Under the pieces are notes generated by a model. That model was given only the letters and a program-made list of their open reading frames with translations. It did not search any database and had not been told where the DNA came from. This document shows, one piece after another, positions 1 to 8,535 of a DNA stretch of 64,000 bases. Position numbers and translations under genes: made by a program. How positions within the stretch are numbered: the stretch's first letter is position 1; every line of letters begins with the position of its first letter. This DNA is from SPGG2 sp964194625 (GTDB taxonomy: Bacteria > Pseudomonadota > Gammaproteobacteria > Acidiferrobacterales > SPGG2). The stretch spans positions 1 through 64,000 of the forward strand of contig CAXMNC010000215.1 in assembly GCA_964194625.1 (NCBI GenBank), read 5' to 3'.

Positions 1-1
1 G

Positions 2-142
2 GAACAGTTAAATATATTGCGCCCGAGTCAGTGTGACGAGTTCCAGGGTTACTTGACCAGCAACCCCCTGCCAGCGCGTGAGCTTGAGGTACTCCTAGCA
101 CAGGCCACTAGTACCATGATGCCGAGCCAGCGCGCATCATAA
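2..142 (+). CDS. C-terminal end of an EAL-domain protein (partial)
   Basis: The frame starting at base 2 is open from the window edge and ends at TAA 140-142. It gives 46 residues beginning EQLNILRPSQCDEFQGYL and continuing through NPLPARELEVLL. The pattern LNxLRxxxCDExQGYLxxxPLPAxExExLL is the classic last helix and strand of EAL domains (cyclic-di-GMP phosphodiesterases). The N-terminal part, including the EAL motif and any GGDEF or sensor domains, lies outside the window, so catalytic activity cannot be judged. It converges on acpS with 25 nt between the stop codons. Confidence 0.8.
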   Translation, partial: EQLNILRPSQCDEFQGYLTSNPLPARELEVLLAQATSTMMPSQRAS

Positions 143-167
143 AGACCCTCGTATAGTTCGAGATCAA

Positions 168-548
168 CTACCCGGTACACAACGCCACGACGGCAACTGC
201 ATACTCGTTTTCATCGGCTAGGCTCACGTAGGTCTCGACGATGTCGTTATTCCTGACGAATTCCGATGCAAAGCCATTGAATTCGAGTAGTGGCTTACCC
301 TTGTCATCATGATTGACGCCGATTTGCCGCCAGCCCAAACCCCCACTAAACCCAAGCCCCATGGCCTTCACCGTGGCTTCTTTTGCGGCGAACCGTCTTG
401 CTAGGAAGTGGGCTCGCTTTTTTTCTTTCTGATAGTCGGCTAACTCGTTCTTAGTAAGAATTCGCTTAGGAAACTTCTCGCCAAACCGCTCTAGATTCTT
501 CTCCATACGCACCACGTGGACGATATCGGTGCCGATACCGAAAATCAT
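168..548 (-). CDS. acpS: Holo-[acyl-carrier-protein] synthase AcpS
   Basis: Transfers 4'-phosphopantetheine from CoA to the serine of acyl carrier protein, activating ACP for fatty-acid and lipid A synthesis in the cytoplasm. The 126-residue length is normal for AcpS. Visible family motifs are GIGTDIVHV at the N-terminus (Mg ligand Asp8) and RRFAAKEATVKAMG (Mg ligand Glu57). It starts with ATG in a 4-nt overlap with the pdxJ stop codon, so the two are translationally coupled. It is the last gene of the lepA-lepB-DUF4845-rnc-era-recO-pdxJ-acpS run, an arrangement common in gammaproteobacteria. Confidence 0.97.
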   Translation of the reverse strand: MIFGIGTDIVHVVRMEKNLERFGEKFPKRILTKNELADYQKEKKRAHFLARRFAAKEATVKAMGLGFSGGLGWRQIGVNHDDKGKPLLEFNGFASEFVRNNDIVETYVSLADENEYAVAVVALCTG

Positions 549-1273
549 ACCGGCGCCGCCTCAATCATTAGACTCTTCATCTCACGTACGGCTTCTTGCA
601 GACCCATAAACACAGCCCGGGCGATAATCGCGTGGCCGATATTCAATTCCGTGATTCCCGGGATCGCAGCCACATCCTGCACATTGTGGTAATTGAGACC
701 ATGGCCGGCATTCACCTGAAGCCCAAGATCTAAACCTTGCTTCACCGCAGTCTCTACCCGCGCCAGCTCGCTTGCACGTGATTCTTCGCTCGCAGCATCG
801 GCAAAACTGCCCGTATGAATTTCAATCACCGGTGCACCGCTTTCGGCAGCGGCCGCTACTTGGTCTGGATCCGGATCTATAAACAATGAGGTTTCGATGC
901 CCGCGTCCTTGAAGCGGGCACATGTTTGCGCAAGTTCCTTCTGGCGGGTAACAACGTCCAGACCACCCTCGGTGGTAAGTTCTTCCCGTCGTTCGGGCAC
1001 CAAGCAGCAGTGCTCAGGCCTGATGTCTAACGCATAATTAACCATCTCTTCTACCGATGCCATCTCAAAATTCATCCGCGTCTGCAGCACCTGCTTGATG
1101 AGCTCAACGTCCCGCTCTTGAATATGTCGGCGGTCTTCCCGTAAGTGCAAGGTGATGCCATCCGCGCCTGCCTGTTCAGCATCGATTGCCGCCTGTACCG
1201 GATCCGGATAGCGTGTGCCTCTAGCTTGGCGTAACGTCGCGACATGATCAATGTTAACGCCGAGCTGGATCAA
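545..1273 (-). CDS. pdxJ: Pyridoxine 5'-phosphate synthase PdxJ
   Basis: Condenses 1-deoxyxylulose 5-phosphate with 3-amino-2-oxopropyl phosphate to make pyridoxine 5'-phosphate, the last ring-closing step of DXP-dependent vitamin B6 synthesis. The 242-residue protein shows the full family signature: GVNIDHVATLRQARGT, YPDPVQAA, HLREDRRHI, and the C-terminal NAGHGLNYHN. The start is TTG. An in-frame TGA lies directly upstream, and a GGAGG Shine-Dalgarno sits 6 nt before the TTG, so this start is well supported. It overlaps the end of recO by 20 nt and acpS by 4 nt. Dxr, which consumes the same DXP pool for isoprenoids, is also in the window at 46112-47320. Confidence 0.97.
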   Translation of the reverse strand: MIQLGVNIDHVATLRQARGTRYPDPVQAAIDAEQAGADGITLHLREDRRHIQERDVELIKQVLQTRMNFEMASVEEMVNYALDIRPEHCCLVPERREELTTEGGLDVVTRQKELAQTCARFKDAGIETSLFIDPDPDQVAAAAESGAPVIEIHTGSFADAASEESRASELARVETAVKQGLDLGLQVNAGHGLNYHNVQDVAAIPGITELNIGHAIIARAVFMGLQEAVREMKSLMIEAAPV

Positions 1274-2024
1274 TCAGTGCCTCCGTATCCGTTTCTATAA
1301 TGGGGATCTGTTTCAAGTCGCGGAATAATTTTCGACTATTTAACGGCTTTCTGCCAAGATGTAGACTGAGCACAACGCGCATCAAGCTTTTAGTTTCCCG
1401 CAAGGCTTGTTGCTCAGTTAATGTTTCACGAGCTAGGGCAATCAAACTGTCGCCGCTAATACTAACGCTTTGCTCAGTCGTGATTTCATTCCTATCAGTC
1501 GCTCGTACTGGACCACGCATCGGCAGATATTCATACATCCGCCCACACTCTATCGGCACATTATGGTTAATCTCCGTGTCAAGCACTAGCCCGTAACCTA
1601 CTTCTTGTAATAGTCGCTTCTCGAATATTCGCAGAGTGGGCTCGGCTATATCGTCACCCTGCAAGGCTTGTAGCGACGATTGATACGCGGCGAACAGGGC
1701 CTCATGTGGATCATGTCGATGCAACAGACGAAACAAAAGCTCGTTCATGTAGAACCCGCAATAGAGTGCCTCGCCGCTGAGGAACATCGGATCACCGTCT
1801 AGATCTACGCCCGTTAACACTGGCAATTCGCCTTTTCCGCTCCAACCCATCAGCAGTCGCTGAAAAGGCTCCAACGGCATTCGAGCTCGGGGGCGGGCGC
1901 GTCGCGCACCCTTGGCCAGGGTACCTAGTCGTCCATAATCGCGAGTAAAGATCTCCAGCAGTAGGCTGGTTTCTCCATAGCTATAGTGATGCAGTACATA
2001 CGCTGGCTGCTCGCTAACACGCAT
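1254..2024 (-). CDS. recO: DNA repair protein RecO
   Basis: RecO helps RecR load RecA onto SSB-coated single-stranded DNA in the RecFOR gap-repair pathway. The 256-residue product has the N-terminal OB-fold pattern (AYVLHHYSYGETSLLLEIFT, then YGRLGTLAKGARR) and the helical C-terminal domain (GFYMNELLFRLL, RIFEKRLLQEVGYG). Length fits the gammaproteobacterial family. ATG start, 14 nt after the era stop. A CxnC zinc site is not evident, as in E. coli RecO. The era-recO-pdxJ-acpS order is conserved across gammaproteobacteria. Confidence 0.95.
   Translation of the reverse strand: MRVSEQPAYVLHHYSYGETSLLLEIFTRDYGRLGTLAKGARRARPRARMPLEPFQRLLMGWSGKGELPVLTGVDLDGDPMFLSGEALYCGFYMNELLFRLLHRHDPHEALFAAYQSSLQALQGDDIAEPTLRIFEKRLLQEVGYGLVLDTEINHNVPIECGRMYEYLPMRGPVRATDRNEITTEQSVSISGDSLIALARETLTEQQALRETKSLMRVVLSLHLGRKPLNSRKLFRDLKQIPIIETDTEALIDPARR
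1280..1284 (-). promoter_or_regulatory. pdxJ ribosome binding site (GGAGG)
   Basis: GGAGG on the minus strand, 6 nt upstream of the TTG codon at 1271-1273 and inside the end of recO. A perfect Shine-Dalgarno at ideal spacing, with an in-frame stop just before the TTG, fixes TTG as the pdxJ start. Confidence 0.8.
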
Positions 2025-2038
2025 GCCCTATATATCCT

Positions 2039-2935
2039 TCACCCATCTCCATACTCAATGCTTCGCAGCAGCACTTCACTATCCGCCCAACCCTCTCGTA
2101 CTTTCACCCACAATTCGAGATAGACCTTAGATTCGAAGTAACCCTCCATACGCTCACGGGCAAGCCTGCCAATTTTCTTTAGGCGATCACCTGCCCGGCC
2201 GATTATTATGCCCTTCTGGCTCTCCTTCTCAACCCACACAACGGCGCCAATGCGCAGTAATTTCGGTGTCCGCTCGAATTGCTCAACACTGACGGCTACC
2301 GCATACGGTACTTCCTGGCGAGTATGTCTAAACACCTGCTCACGCACGAATTCTGCTGCAACAAACTTATCGCTGCGATCAGTTATCTGATCCGCTGGAA
2401 ACAAAGGAGGCTGCTCAGGTAGGTAGCCGAGTACACTTTTTTCCAGATCGACCATATTCTCGCCGGTTAATGCGGACACAGGAACGATTTCTGCAAACGG
2501 CATTTTCCCCGAGGACTGTTCGATAAGCGGGAGTAGCTGTTGACGATCCTTCATAGTATCGATCTTATTAATAGCAAGAATCACCGGACGACTCTGGTCC
2601 TGCACCAGATCGAAAATTTGTTGGTCTTCAGCAACCCATCCAGGAACAGAAATCACCAAGACAACGCAATCTACCCCCTCGAGGCTACCACGTGCGGCAC
2701 GATTCATGTAGCGATCTATAGTTCTCTTGGCGTCCACGTGCAGACCGGGAGTATCGATATACACGATTTGGGCATCGGCTCTGTTCTTGATACCCATAAC
2801 TCGACTGCGCGTTGTTTGGGGAAGTGGTGACGTAATACTGACCTTGTGTGCTACAAGCCGATTCACCAATGTGGACTTTCCAACATTGGCACGACCCGCG
2901 ACCGTCACCATCCCACAGCGGAGATTTTCAGGCAC
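2039..2935 (-). CDS. era: Ribosome-assembly GTPase Era
   Basis: Essential GTPase that binds the 3' end of 16S rRNA and guides late 30S assembly. The 298-residue protein has G1 GRANVGKST (about residues 14-22, with Ala where most Era proteins have Pro), G3 DTPG (61-64), G4 NKID (123-126), and a C-terminal KH domain with IIGRAGDRLKKIG (roughly 205-290). The start is GTG and overlaps the rnc stop by 8 nt, the usual rnc-era coupling. No strong Shine-Dalgarno is visible, which fits dependence on translation of rnc. Confidence 0.97.
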   Translation of the reverse strand: MPENLRCGMVTVAGRANVGKSTLVNRLVAHKVSITSPLPQTTRSRVMGIKNRADAQIVYIDTPGLHVDAKRTIDRYMNRAARGSLEGVDCVVLVISVPGWVAEDQQIFDLVQDQSRPVILAINKIDTMKDRQQLLPLIEQSSGKMPFAEIVPVSALTGENMVDLEKSVLGYLPEQPPLFPADQITDRSDKFVAAEFVREQVFRHTRQEVPYAVAVSVEQFERTPKLLRIGAVVWVEKESQKGIIIGRAGDRLKKIGRLARERMEGYFESKVYLELWVKVREGWADSEVLLRSIEYGDG

Positions 2936-3587
2936 CAGTTTGATTTACCAGGAGCTTTAGTGCGATAGCGGCCGCGTCTTGCTCAGCGTTTCGACGACTC
3001 CTGCCGGTACCTTGCACCGGTTCCGAAAGGCCAGGTACGACGCATTCTACTCGAAAACTTTGGTCGTGTGCCTGGCCGGTGATCTCAATAATGTTGTATG
3101 CCGGAGGGGCAAACGATTGCTTTTGCAGATGCTCCTGAAGCTGAGTCTTAGGATCTTTCTGCAGCGTGTCTGGTGTGACCTTTTCGAGAAGATCACAGTA
3201 AACATCGACAATAAGAACACGCGCCTTTTCAATGCCGCCATCTATCAAGACAGCGCCAAACACGGCTTCAAGCGCGTCAGCCAAAATGGAGTCACGGTCG
3301 AAACCACCGCTTTTTAACTCACCACTGCCAAGGCTAAGAAAGTCGCCCAAGCCGATTTCGCGGGCTAGCAACGCAAGCGTTTCTTTCTTTACTAGGTTTG
3401 CGCGCAACCGCGTTAGTTCACCCTCGGCGACATTAGGGTAACGGTCGTAGAGCTCAGCGGATATCGTGAAGTTGAGGACGCTGTCCCCTAAAAATTCAAG
3501 CCTTTCGAAGTTATCAGCGCTTTTACTGCGGTGCGTAAGTGCACGCTGCAGTAAAGTCTCGTCTTCAAACTGGTAGTTCAGCGGCAA
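2928..3587 (-). CDS. rnc: Ribonuclease III
   Basis: Double-strand-specific endoribonuclease that processes rRNA precursors and many mRNAs. The 219-residue protein carries the catalytic signature RLEFLGDSV (about residues 29-37), the early RALTHRS motif, and a C-terminal double-stranded RNA-binding domain from about residue 150. The in-frame stop of the upstream DUF4845 gene is only four codons before the TTG at 3585-3587, so TTG is the only usual start codon available. This leaves the N-terminus roughly ten residues shorter than E. coli RNase III. The Shine-Dalgarno is weak. RNase III often autoregulates its own message, but no leader hairpin was identified. Confidence 0.95.
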   Translation of the reverse strand: MPLNYQFEDETLLQRALTHRSKSADNFERLEFLGDSVLNFTISAELYDRYPNVAEGELTRLRANLVKKETLALLAREIGLGDFLSLGSGELKSGGFDRDSILADALEAVFGAVLIDGGIEKARVLIVDVYCDLLEKVTPDTLQKDPKTQLQEHLQKQSFAPPAYNIIEITGQAHDQSFRVECVVPGLSEPVQGTGRSRRNAEQDAAAIALKLLVNQTGA

Positions 3588-3599
3588 ATTGGGTCTCGA

Positions 3600-3977
3600 T
3601 TACTGGCCCGCAGGAATCTCTGCGGAGTGATTAAATTCCAACAATGCCGATATGTTGAGAACAAGAGGGACTATTGCTTCATACTCAATATCCACGACTA
3701 TGAAAACCCCCCGCCGCTGTATCGTGATATCAGCCGGATCTACGTGATCAATATCGTCAATATCAAACCGCTTACGCAAGGCTACGATGATCTCTGGCTT
3801 GCTCATGCCGCTACCCGAAGCCTCCTGCTCGATGCTGTCCAGTGCTGCGTTTACTTTAAGATCTTGTAGGTATGGTGGAATGAGCTTAAACAATAACAGG
3901 GCAAAGAAAACCACCATCAGGGAGATCATGAACATGCCCCATATTGTCACTCCCCTCTGGCGCGATTTAAGATTCAT
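3600..3977 (-). CDS. DUF4845 family single-pass membrane protein
   Basis: 125-residue protein of the family found between lepB and rnc in many beta- and gammaproteobacteria; its function is not established. The N-terminus (KSRQRGVTIWGMFMISLMVVFFALLLFKLIPPYLQDL) looks like a pilin-type basic leader followed by one hydrophobic helix. The rest (about 35-125) is a small soluble domain predicted outside the cytoplasm. ATG start, 21 nt after the lepB stop; its stop codon lies four codons upstream of rnc. The position between signal peptidase and RNase III is conserved but does not reveal the role. Confidence 0.85.
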   Translation of the reverse strand: MNLKSRQRGVTIWGMFMISLMVVFFALLLFKLIPPYLQDLKVNAALDSIEQEASGSGMSKPEIIVALRKRFDIDDIDHVDPADITIQRRGVFIVVDIEYEAIVPLVLNISALLEFNHSAEIPAGQ

Positions 3978-3998
3978 AAATATATCCTCTTGATCAAT

Positions 3999-4829
3999 TC
4001 ACTGTATCGAATCGCCGATACGACTCCATACGATCCGGTCCCACCAGCTACGATTTCCAGTTGAGTCCAAGCTGAACCACACGAGAAAAGCTTTGCCGAC
4101 CAGGTTCTGATCCGGTACGTAGCCCCAATACCGACTATCATTGCTGCGATCGCGATTGTCGCCCATGACAAGATATTCGCTGTCGGGAACCAAAAACTCC
4201 ATCGTTCCAGGATCGGCCCTGGCGGTTGTCAGAATATCGTGGCTGATATCACCAAGGTCTTCGGTAAGCTGTTTGACCGCCGTCATCCGATGCGAGGGCT
4301 CCACTAAGACGTAGGGGCGGAGGTCGCGCTGGGCCATTAATTGGCCATTTATATAAAGTCTCTTGTCCTTGTAGATAACGCGATCACCCGGCAATCCTAC
4401 GATCCGCTTAATATAATTTATAGATGTATCTCCGGGAAAACGGAAGACGGCGATATCGCCGAGACTAGGGGTGCCAAGGTCGAAAATCTTCCTATTTATC
4501 ACTGGAACCCTAATACCGTACTCAAATTTGTTTACCAGAATGAAGTCGCCGACCAATAAACTGGGCAACATCGACCCGGATGGAATCCGAAATGGCTCTA
4601 CCAAGAACGATCGCAGCAAGAAAACCACGAGGATGACCGGAAAGAATGCCCGTGCGTACTCAACGTAGACAGGTTCTTTGAGTGATCTTTCGACCGCCTC
4701 ATTAGATCCGCCGGCCCGTACTATACCTTCCGCCTTACGCTTGCGCGCTGGTATCCCGAGTACGCGATCTAACAGCCAAATACACCCCGTCCCAAAGAGG
4801 GCGATGAACATGACGAGCGAGAAGTCCAT
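3999..4829 (-). CDS. lepB: Signal peptidase I
   Basis: Membrane serine protease that removes Sec and Tat signal peptides on the periplasmic side. The start at 4829 (MDFSLVMFIALFGTG) is chosen over an upstream in-frame ATG at 4970, because the longer version would overlap lepA by 139 nt with non-family sequence. This gives 276 residues. Two N-terminal membrane helices (about 3-20 and 60-75) precede the catalytic Ser86 (IPSGSMLPSLLVGD) and Lys141 (YIKRIVGLPGD). The box GDNRDRSNDSRYWG is near the C-terminus. It begins 2 nt after the lepA stop, the normal lepA-lepB arrangement. Confidence 0.96.
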   Translation of the reverse strand: MDFSLVMFIALFGTGCIWLLDRVLGIPARKRKAEGIVRAGGSNEAVERSLKEPVYVEYARAFFPVILVVFLLRSFLVEPFRIPSGSMLPSLLVGDFILVNKFEYGIRVPVINRKIFDLGTPSLGDIAVFRFPGDTSINYIKRIVGLPGDRVIYKDKRLYINGQLMAQRDLRPYVLVEPSHRMTAVKQLTEDLGDISHDILTTARADPGTMEFLVPDSEYLVMGDNRDRSNDSRYWGYVPDQNLVGKAFLVWFSLDSTGNRSWWDRIVWSRIGDSIQ

Positions 4830-4831
4830 AC

Positions 4832-6640
4832 CTACTTGCCCCCAACCCTCAACACCGCCAAGAATGCCTCTTGCGGGATTTCTACCGACCCGAGTTGTTT
4901 CATACGCTTCTTGCCTTCCTTTTGCTTTTCCAACAGTTTGCGTTTTCTCGTCACGTCCCCCCCATAACACTTAGCTGTTACATTCTTGCGTAAAGCCCTA
5001 ACGGTTTCTCTTGCGATAATACGTGATCCCATCGCTGCCTGAATGGCGACATCAAACATCTGTCTGGGAATAATTTCCTTAAGTCTCTTGGCCAGTTCCC
5101 TTCCGCGATAGGCGGCTTGGTCACGATGCACTATAACCGACAGCGCATCCACCCTATCACCATTTATAAGTACGTCCAGTTTGGAGACATCGGCCGTACG
5201 AAATCCTAAAAATTCGTAGTCCAGTGACGCATAGCCGCGGCTGACAGACTTGAGGCGGTCAAAAAAGTCTAAAACTATATCACTTAACGGGAGGTCGTAA
5301 GTTAACATTACTTGAGCACCCGTGTAGCGCATATCTTTCTGAATACCACGTTTTTCTACGCACAATCCTATCACTGGGCCCACGTAGTTCTGGGGCACGA
5401 GGATAGTGGCGCGTATGATTGGTTCACGTATTTCCTGGGTCTGCGCCGGCGCCGGCAACTTCACTGGATTGTCTATGACAAACACATCGCCGTTATTCGT
5501 TAGCACCTCATAAACAACAGTTGGAGCGGTAGTAATTAGCCGCAAGCGATGTTCTCGTTCCAGGCGCTCCTGAATAATTTCCATATGCAACATGCCCAAA
5601 AATCCACAACGAAAACCGAATCCCAATGCCTCTGATGTTTCCGGTTCACAACGAAGAGATGCATCATTGAGTCGCAGCTTTTCGAGCGCGACCCGAAATG
5701 CATCGTAATCTCCAGAGTCCGCTGGATAAAGACCAGCAAATACGCGCGGCTTAATCTCTTTGAAGCCGGGCAAAGGTTGTGATGCCGGGCGATCGATTGC
5801 CGTGATAGTGTCACCCACGCGGGCGCCACGCACATCCTTGATACCGGCAATGACGTAACCTACTTCGCCAGCCTTCAAGTGGCTCACTGCTTGTCGTTTT
5901 GGTGTGAAAACGCCGACTTGTTCGGTCAAATACTGGCGTTCCGTGGCCATAAGCCGAATACGTTGCTTTGGCAACAGGGTACCTTGTATCACCCTAACCA
6001 ACGAAACCGTCCCGAGATAGTTGTCGAACCAGGAGTCGATGATCAACGCTTGTAGAGCCTCATCGGGATCACCGATTGGTGACGGTATATTTTCGATAAC
6101 CGCCTCAAGCACGTCGCGAACACCGTCGCCAGTCTTAGCGCTTACGCGTACCGCATCGCTCGCGTCGATCCCAATAACCTCTTCAATTTCCGCGATGGCG
6201 CGCTCCGGCTCCGCCGTAGGCAAATCCATCTTATTCAGGACCGGTAGTATCTCGAGATTAAGCTCTGAAGCAGTGTAACAATTTGCGACCGTTTGTGCCT
6301 GTACTCCCTGGACTGCATCGACAACCAACAATGCGCCTTCACACGCTGTGAGCGAGCGCGACACTTCGTAAGCAAAATCTACATGGCCTGGTGTGTCGAT
6401 CATGTTTAGCCGGTAGATCCTTCCATCACGTGCTGCGTAGTTCAAGGCCACACTTTGTGCCTTAATGGTGATACCTCGCTCACGCTCCAGATCCATAGAA
6501 TCGAGAACCTGATCCGCCATTTCACGATCGCTCAACCCACCACATAGTTGTATAAATCGATCAGCCAGTGTCGACTTCCCATGATCAATATGGGCTATGA
6601 TCGAAAAGTTACGGATCAATGTGTGGTTTTGGTCGCGCAT
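4832..6640 (-). CDS. lepA: Elongation factor 4 (LepA)
   Basis: Ribosome-associated translational GTPase of the EF-G family, linked to translation initiation and ribosome assembly. The 602-residue length is typical. Motifs are G1 AHIDHGKST (about 16-24), the switch region RERGITIK, G3 DTPGHVD (82-88), G4 NKMD (136-139), then domains II, III and V, and the LepA-specific C-terminal domain (ending GKKRMKQLGSVEIPQEAFLAVL). ATG start. It is the first gene of the block running to acpS; its promoter should lie in the 327-bp gap upstream, downstream of the rseB terminator. Confidence 0.98.
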   Translation of the reverse strand: MRDQNHTLIRNFSIIAHIDHGKSTLADRFIQLCGGLSDREMADQVLDSMDLERERGITIKAQSVALNYAARDGRIYRLNMIDTPGHVDFAYEVSRSLTACEGALLVVDAVQGVQAQTVANCYTASELNLEILPVLNKMDLPTAEPERAIAEIEEVIGIDASDAVRVSAKTGDGVRDVLEAVIENIPSPIGDPDEALQALIIDSWFDNYLGTVSLVRVIQGTLLPKQRIRLMATERQYLTEQVGVFTPKRQAVSHLKAGEVGYVIAGIKDVRGARVGDTITAIDRPASQPLPGFKEIKPRVFAGLYPADSGDYDAFRVALEKLRLNDASLRCEPETSEALGFGFRCGFLGMLHMEIIQERLEREHRLRLITTAPTVVYEVLTNNGDVFVIDNPVKLPAPAQTQEIREPIIRATILVPQNYVGPVIGLCVEKRGIQKDMRYTGAQVMLTYDLPLSDIVLDFFDRLKSVSRGYASLDYEFLGFRTADVSKLDVLINGDRVDALSVIVHRDQAAYRGRELAKRLKEIIPRQMFDVAIQAAMGSRIIARETVRALRKNVTAKCYGGDVTRKRKLLEKQKEGKKRMKQLGSVEIPQEAFLAVLRVGGK

Positions 6641-6967
6641 ATGAGACTAATGTCTTGCCTGGGTAATAAGTAGAATCGATCGACGACCACTCGTGTAACT
6701 TGACCTAGGAGATAAGAAAAAGGCGCCTGTAGCGCCTATTTGCATCCTGACCACTGAATCGTATGGGGGCGGCGATTGATCTCTATCCCCTTGTCTAACG
6801 GATAGATGGTAACAACCTTACGCTAAGCTAATCATAGCCTATCCACGTCGCCACTTGAATACTTCATGCATGCTCGTATGGTGGCGGTCCTGATATCGAG
6901 ACGGTGAGGGACAATAACGGAGTTGTTTGGAAGTAACAGCGACAGTCGCTTTGCGACTAAGAACTCA
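6641..6967. other. Non-coding gap between lepA and rseB
   Basis: 327 bp with no open frame that looks like a gene. It holds a terminator-like hairpin at 6711-6737 (described separately), the presumed lepA promoter and leader between 6641 and about 6710, and about 230 bp with no recognisable content. Many relatives carry rseC/mucC and a degP/mucD protease after rseB; neither is present here, nor any fragment of them that I can recognise. A small hairpin (AGTCGC-AAA-GCGACT, about 6945-6960) lies just after the rseB stop but has no T-tract. Confidence 0.6.
6711..6737 (-). terminator. Intrinsic terminator after rseB
   Basis: Read on the minus strand: stem AGGCGC, loop TACAG, stem GCGCCT, then TTTTTCTTATC. 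It lies about 230 nt downstream of the rseB stop and just upstream of lepA, so it would separate the rpoE-rseA-rseB transcript from the lepA operon. Confidence 0.65.
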
Positions 6968-7951
6968 TCACTGTGGCTGGGCCACAACCGACCTGGCTAT
7001 CAACTCTACCGTGGCCGCCGGAACCTCGCCCACCACAATGATCTGATGGTCGTTGACCACACTTCCGAACGCATGCACCGCACCCATGGTGCTGCCCCCT
7101 ACGATCACCGATTGCGTACCTCTATCGACCTTCTCTATGAATACAGAAATAGCCGCAAGTCCATCAGTGTAGACGAGATGTTCTACTGGGTTACCGTGGC
7201 CAGGTGTCTTACGCATCATATGATTCGACAGCACGAAGCCAGCAGGAACCTTTGACACGGTCCAACCCTTGGCCGGCTGGACGGTGGCGTCATCCATGGT
7301 CTTACCTACATACCAAGCCATATCATCGACCCCCATTGCCGGCTGCAAATCAGCCACATCGATCACATGGCCGATCTTGACTTGCGTGAACATAAACTGC
7401 TCTAGGGTCTTACCCATATGATCTACCAAGTCAGCTTTCAGCAACAAACCAGTTTCTTTGTGTGCCCACAAGTGGTAGCCGTAGCGATACTGATCGCGCG
7501 GCCTGATGATAACAACCTGGGCATCACGACCCGACACCCGCCCCGCTGCTCCCAGCTGAATTACGTAATTCTTGCTTAGAACCCTAACACTTTCTGGCAG
7601 GACAACTGGAAAACTCTTATCACGACCCAGAAAACGATGCTCGACGATTATAGACTTCCGATCGGGCAGGTAGCACATGACCTGTTGGTCGTCGCGAATT
7701 ACTTCTCGGGCTGAACCGTTCAACGATACTAGTCGTTCCCGGACCGAACCGTCACGTACGGCGTGAATGATACGCATCGCCTCGAGCTGGTCGCCATGCT
7801 GATAGACAAACGTCCCATCGTAATTCAGTGTCCGTGTAGCTTGATTCATTTTCATGAGCCAGCTGTAGGCCCCAGCCCCGGCAGTTGCGGCAGAGCTAAA
7901 TGCTAGGAGAGCGAGAAAGAAAGCGGGATTGCGAAGATCGATCAATCTCAT
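6968..7951 (-). CDS. rseB: Sigma-E regulatory periplasmic protein RseB/MucB
   Basis: Periplasmic partner of RseA. It shields the anti-sigma factor from cleavage and is thought to sense mislocalised lipids or LPS. The 327-residue protein has an N-terminal hydrophobic segment (FFLALLAFSSAATAGAGAYSW) consistent with a signal peptide. The MucB/RseB domains follow, with YDGTFVYQHGDQLEAMRIIHA near the start of the mature protein and VVGEVPAATVELIARSV at the C-terminus. ATG start overlapping the rseA stop (ATGA). It completes the rpoE-rseA-rseB unit; the usual following genes rseC and degP are absent. Confidence 0.93.
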   Translation of the reverse strand: MRLIDLRNPAFFLALLAFSSAATAGAGAYSWLMKMNQATRTLNYDGTFVYQHGDQLEAMRIIHAVRDGSVRERLVSLNGSAREVIRDDQQVMCYLPDRKSIIVEHRFLGRDKSFPVVLPESVRVLSKNYVIQLGAAGRVSGRDAQVVIIRPRDQYRYGYHLWAHKETGLLLKADLVDHMGKTLEQFMFTQVKIGHVIDVADLQPAMGVDDMAWYVGKTMDDATVQPAKGWTVSKVPAGFVLSNHMMRKTPGHGNPVEHLVYTDGLAAISVFIEKVDRGTQSVIVGGSTMGAVHAFGSVVNDHQIIVVGEVPAATVELIARSVVAQPQ

Positions 7952-8493
7952 TGGCTGCTGTCGTAACCCACGAAGCGCCCATACGCCATTACGCCATTCA
8001 TACTGGTCGTCGGTGTGAATTCATGATGTTCGATCAGGTAAGTGTTCAGTAATTTTGCGTGTTCAGGTTTGACCGTGTCCCAGCGGGTTAAGCCGGCACG
8101 AATAAAATCAGACTGTTGCCCTGGCGCTACCGCTATCTGTTCAGGCGCAGGTTGTGACTCATTTGACGAAAACCACCGTACACCGGTGATAGCTACCACT
8201 GCTACTGAGGCTGCCAACGCCATTGTGCTCACCCAACGCGTGGCCGGGCGCCACCGTCGTGAGAATTTCCGATCCGAGACAAGTGGCGGTAGTTCATGAA
8301 TGCGCTCGGCGATTCGATCCCCAAGGTCTACAGATACGACTGCGTTCAACTCCTTGCTTAGCGCAGCGCGTATGATCTGAAATCGTTCCCATGTTTTCTT
8401 AAGCTCGGGATCTCGCGACAGCTCTGCCAGCACGCGCGCCTGCTCGTGCTCGCTGAGCTCGCCATCCATCATCGCCGACAGTTTCTCTTTCAT
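7948..8493 (-). CDS. rseA: Anti-sigma-E factor RseA/MucA
   Basis: Inner-membrane anti-sigma factor that holds RpoE inactive until site-1 (DegS-type) and site-2 (RseP) proteolysis. The 181-residue protein has the cytoplasmic sigma-binding domain at about 1-80 (KEKLSAMMDGELSEHEQ is the typical start), one membrane helix at about 88-108, and a periplasmic C-terminal half that should contact RseB. It starts with ATG, 42 nt after the rpoE stop. The site-2 protease RseP is encoded at 44751-46112 in this window; a DegS homologue is not. Confidence 0.93.
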   Translation of the reverse strand: MKEKLSAMMDGELSEHEQARVLAELSRDPELKKTWERFQIIRAALSKELNAVVSVDLGDRIAERIHELPPLVSDRKFSRRWRPATRWVSTMALAASVAVVAITGVRWFSSNESQPAPEQIAVAPGQQSDFIRAGLTRWDTVKPEHAKLLNTYLIEHHEFTPTTSMNGVMAYGRFVGYDSSQ

Positions 8494-8535
8494 CTAAGCA
8501 CCACCCCGTTTCTCAAGAATCAATAATGGTCAAGA

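Noticed and set aside
6711..6737. Hairpin as a plus-strand terminator
   Set aside because: On the plus strand the stem is followed by ATTTGC, without a T-run; only the minus-strand reading has a T-tract.
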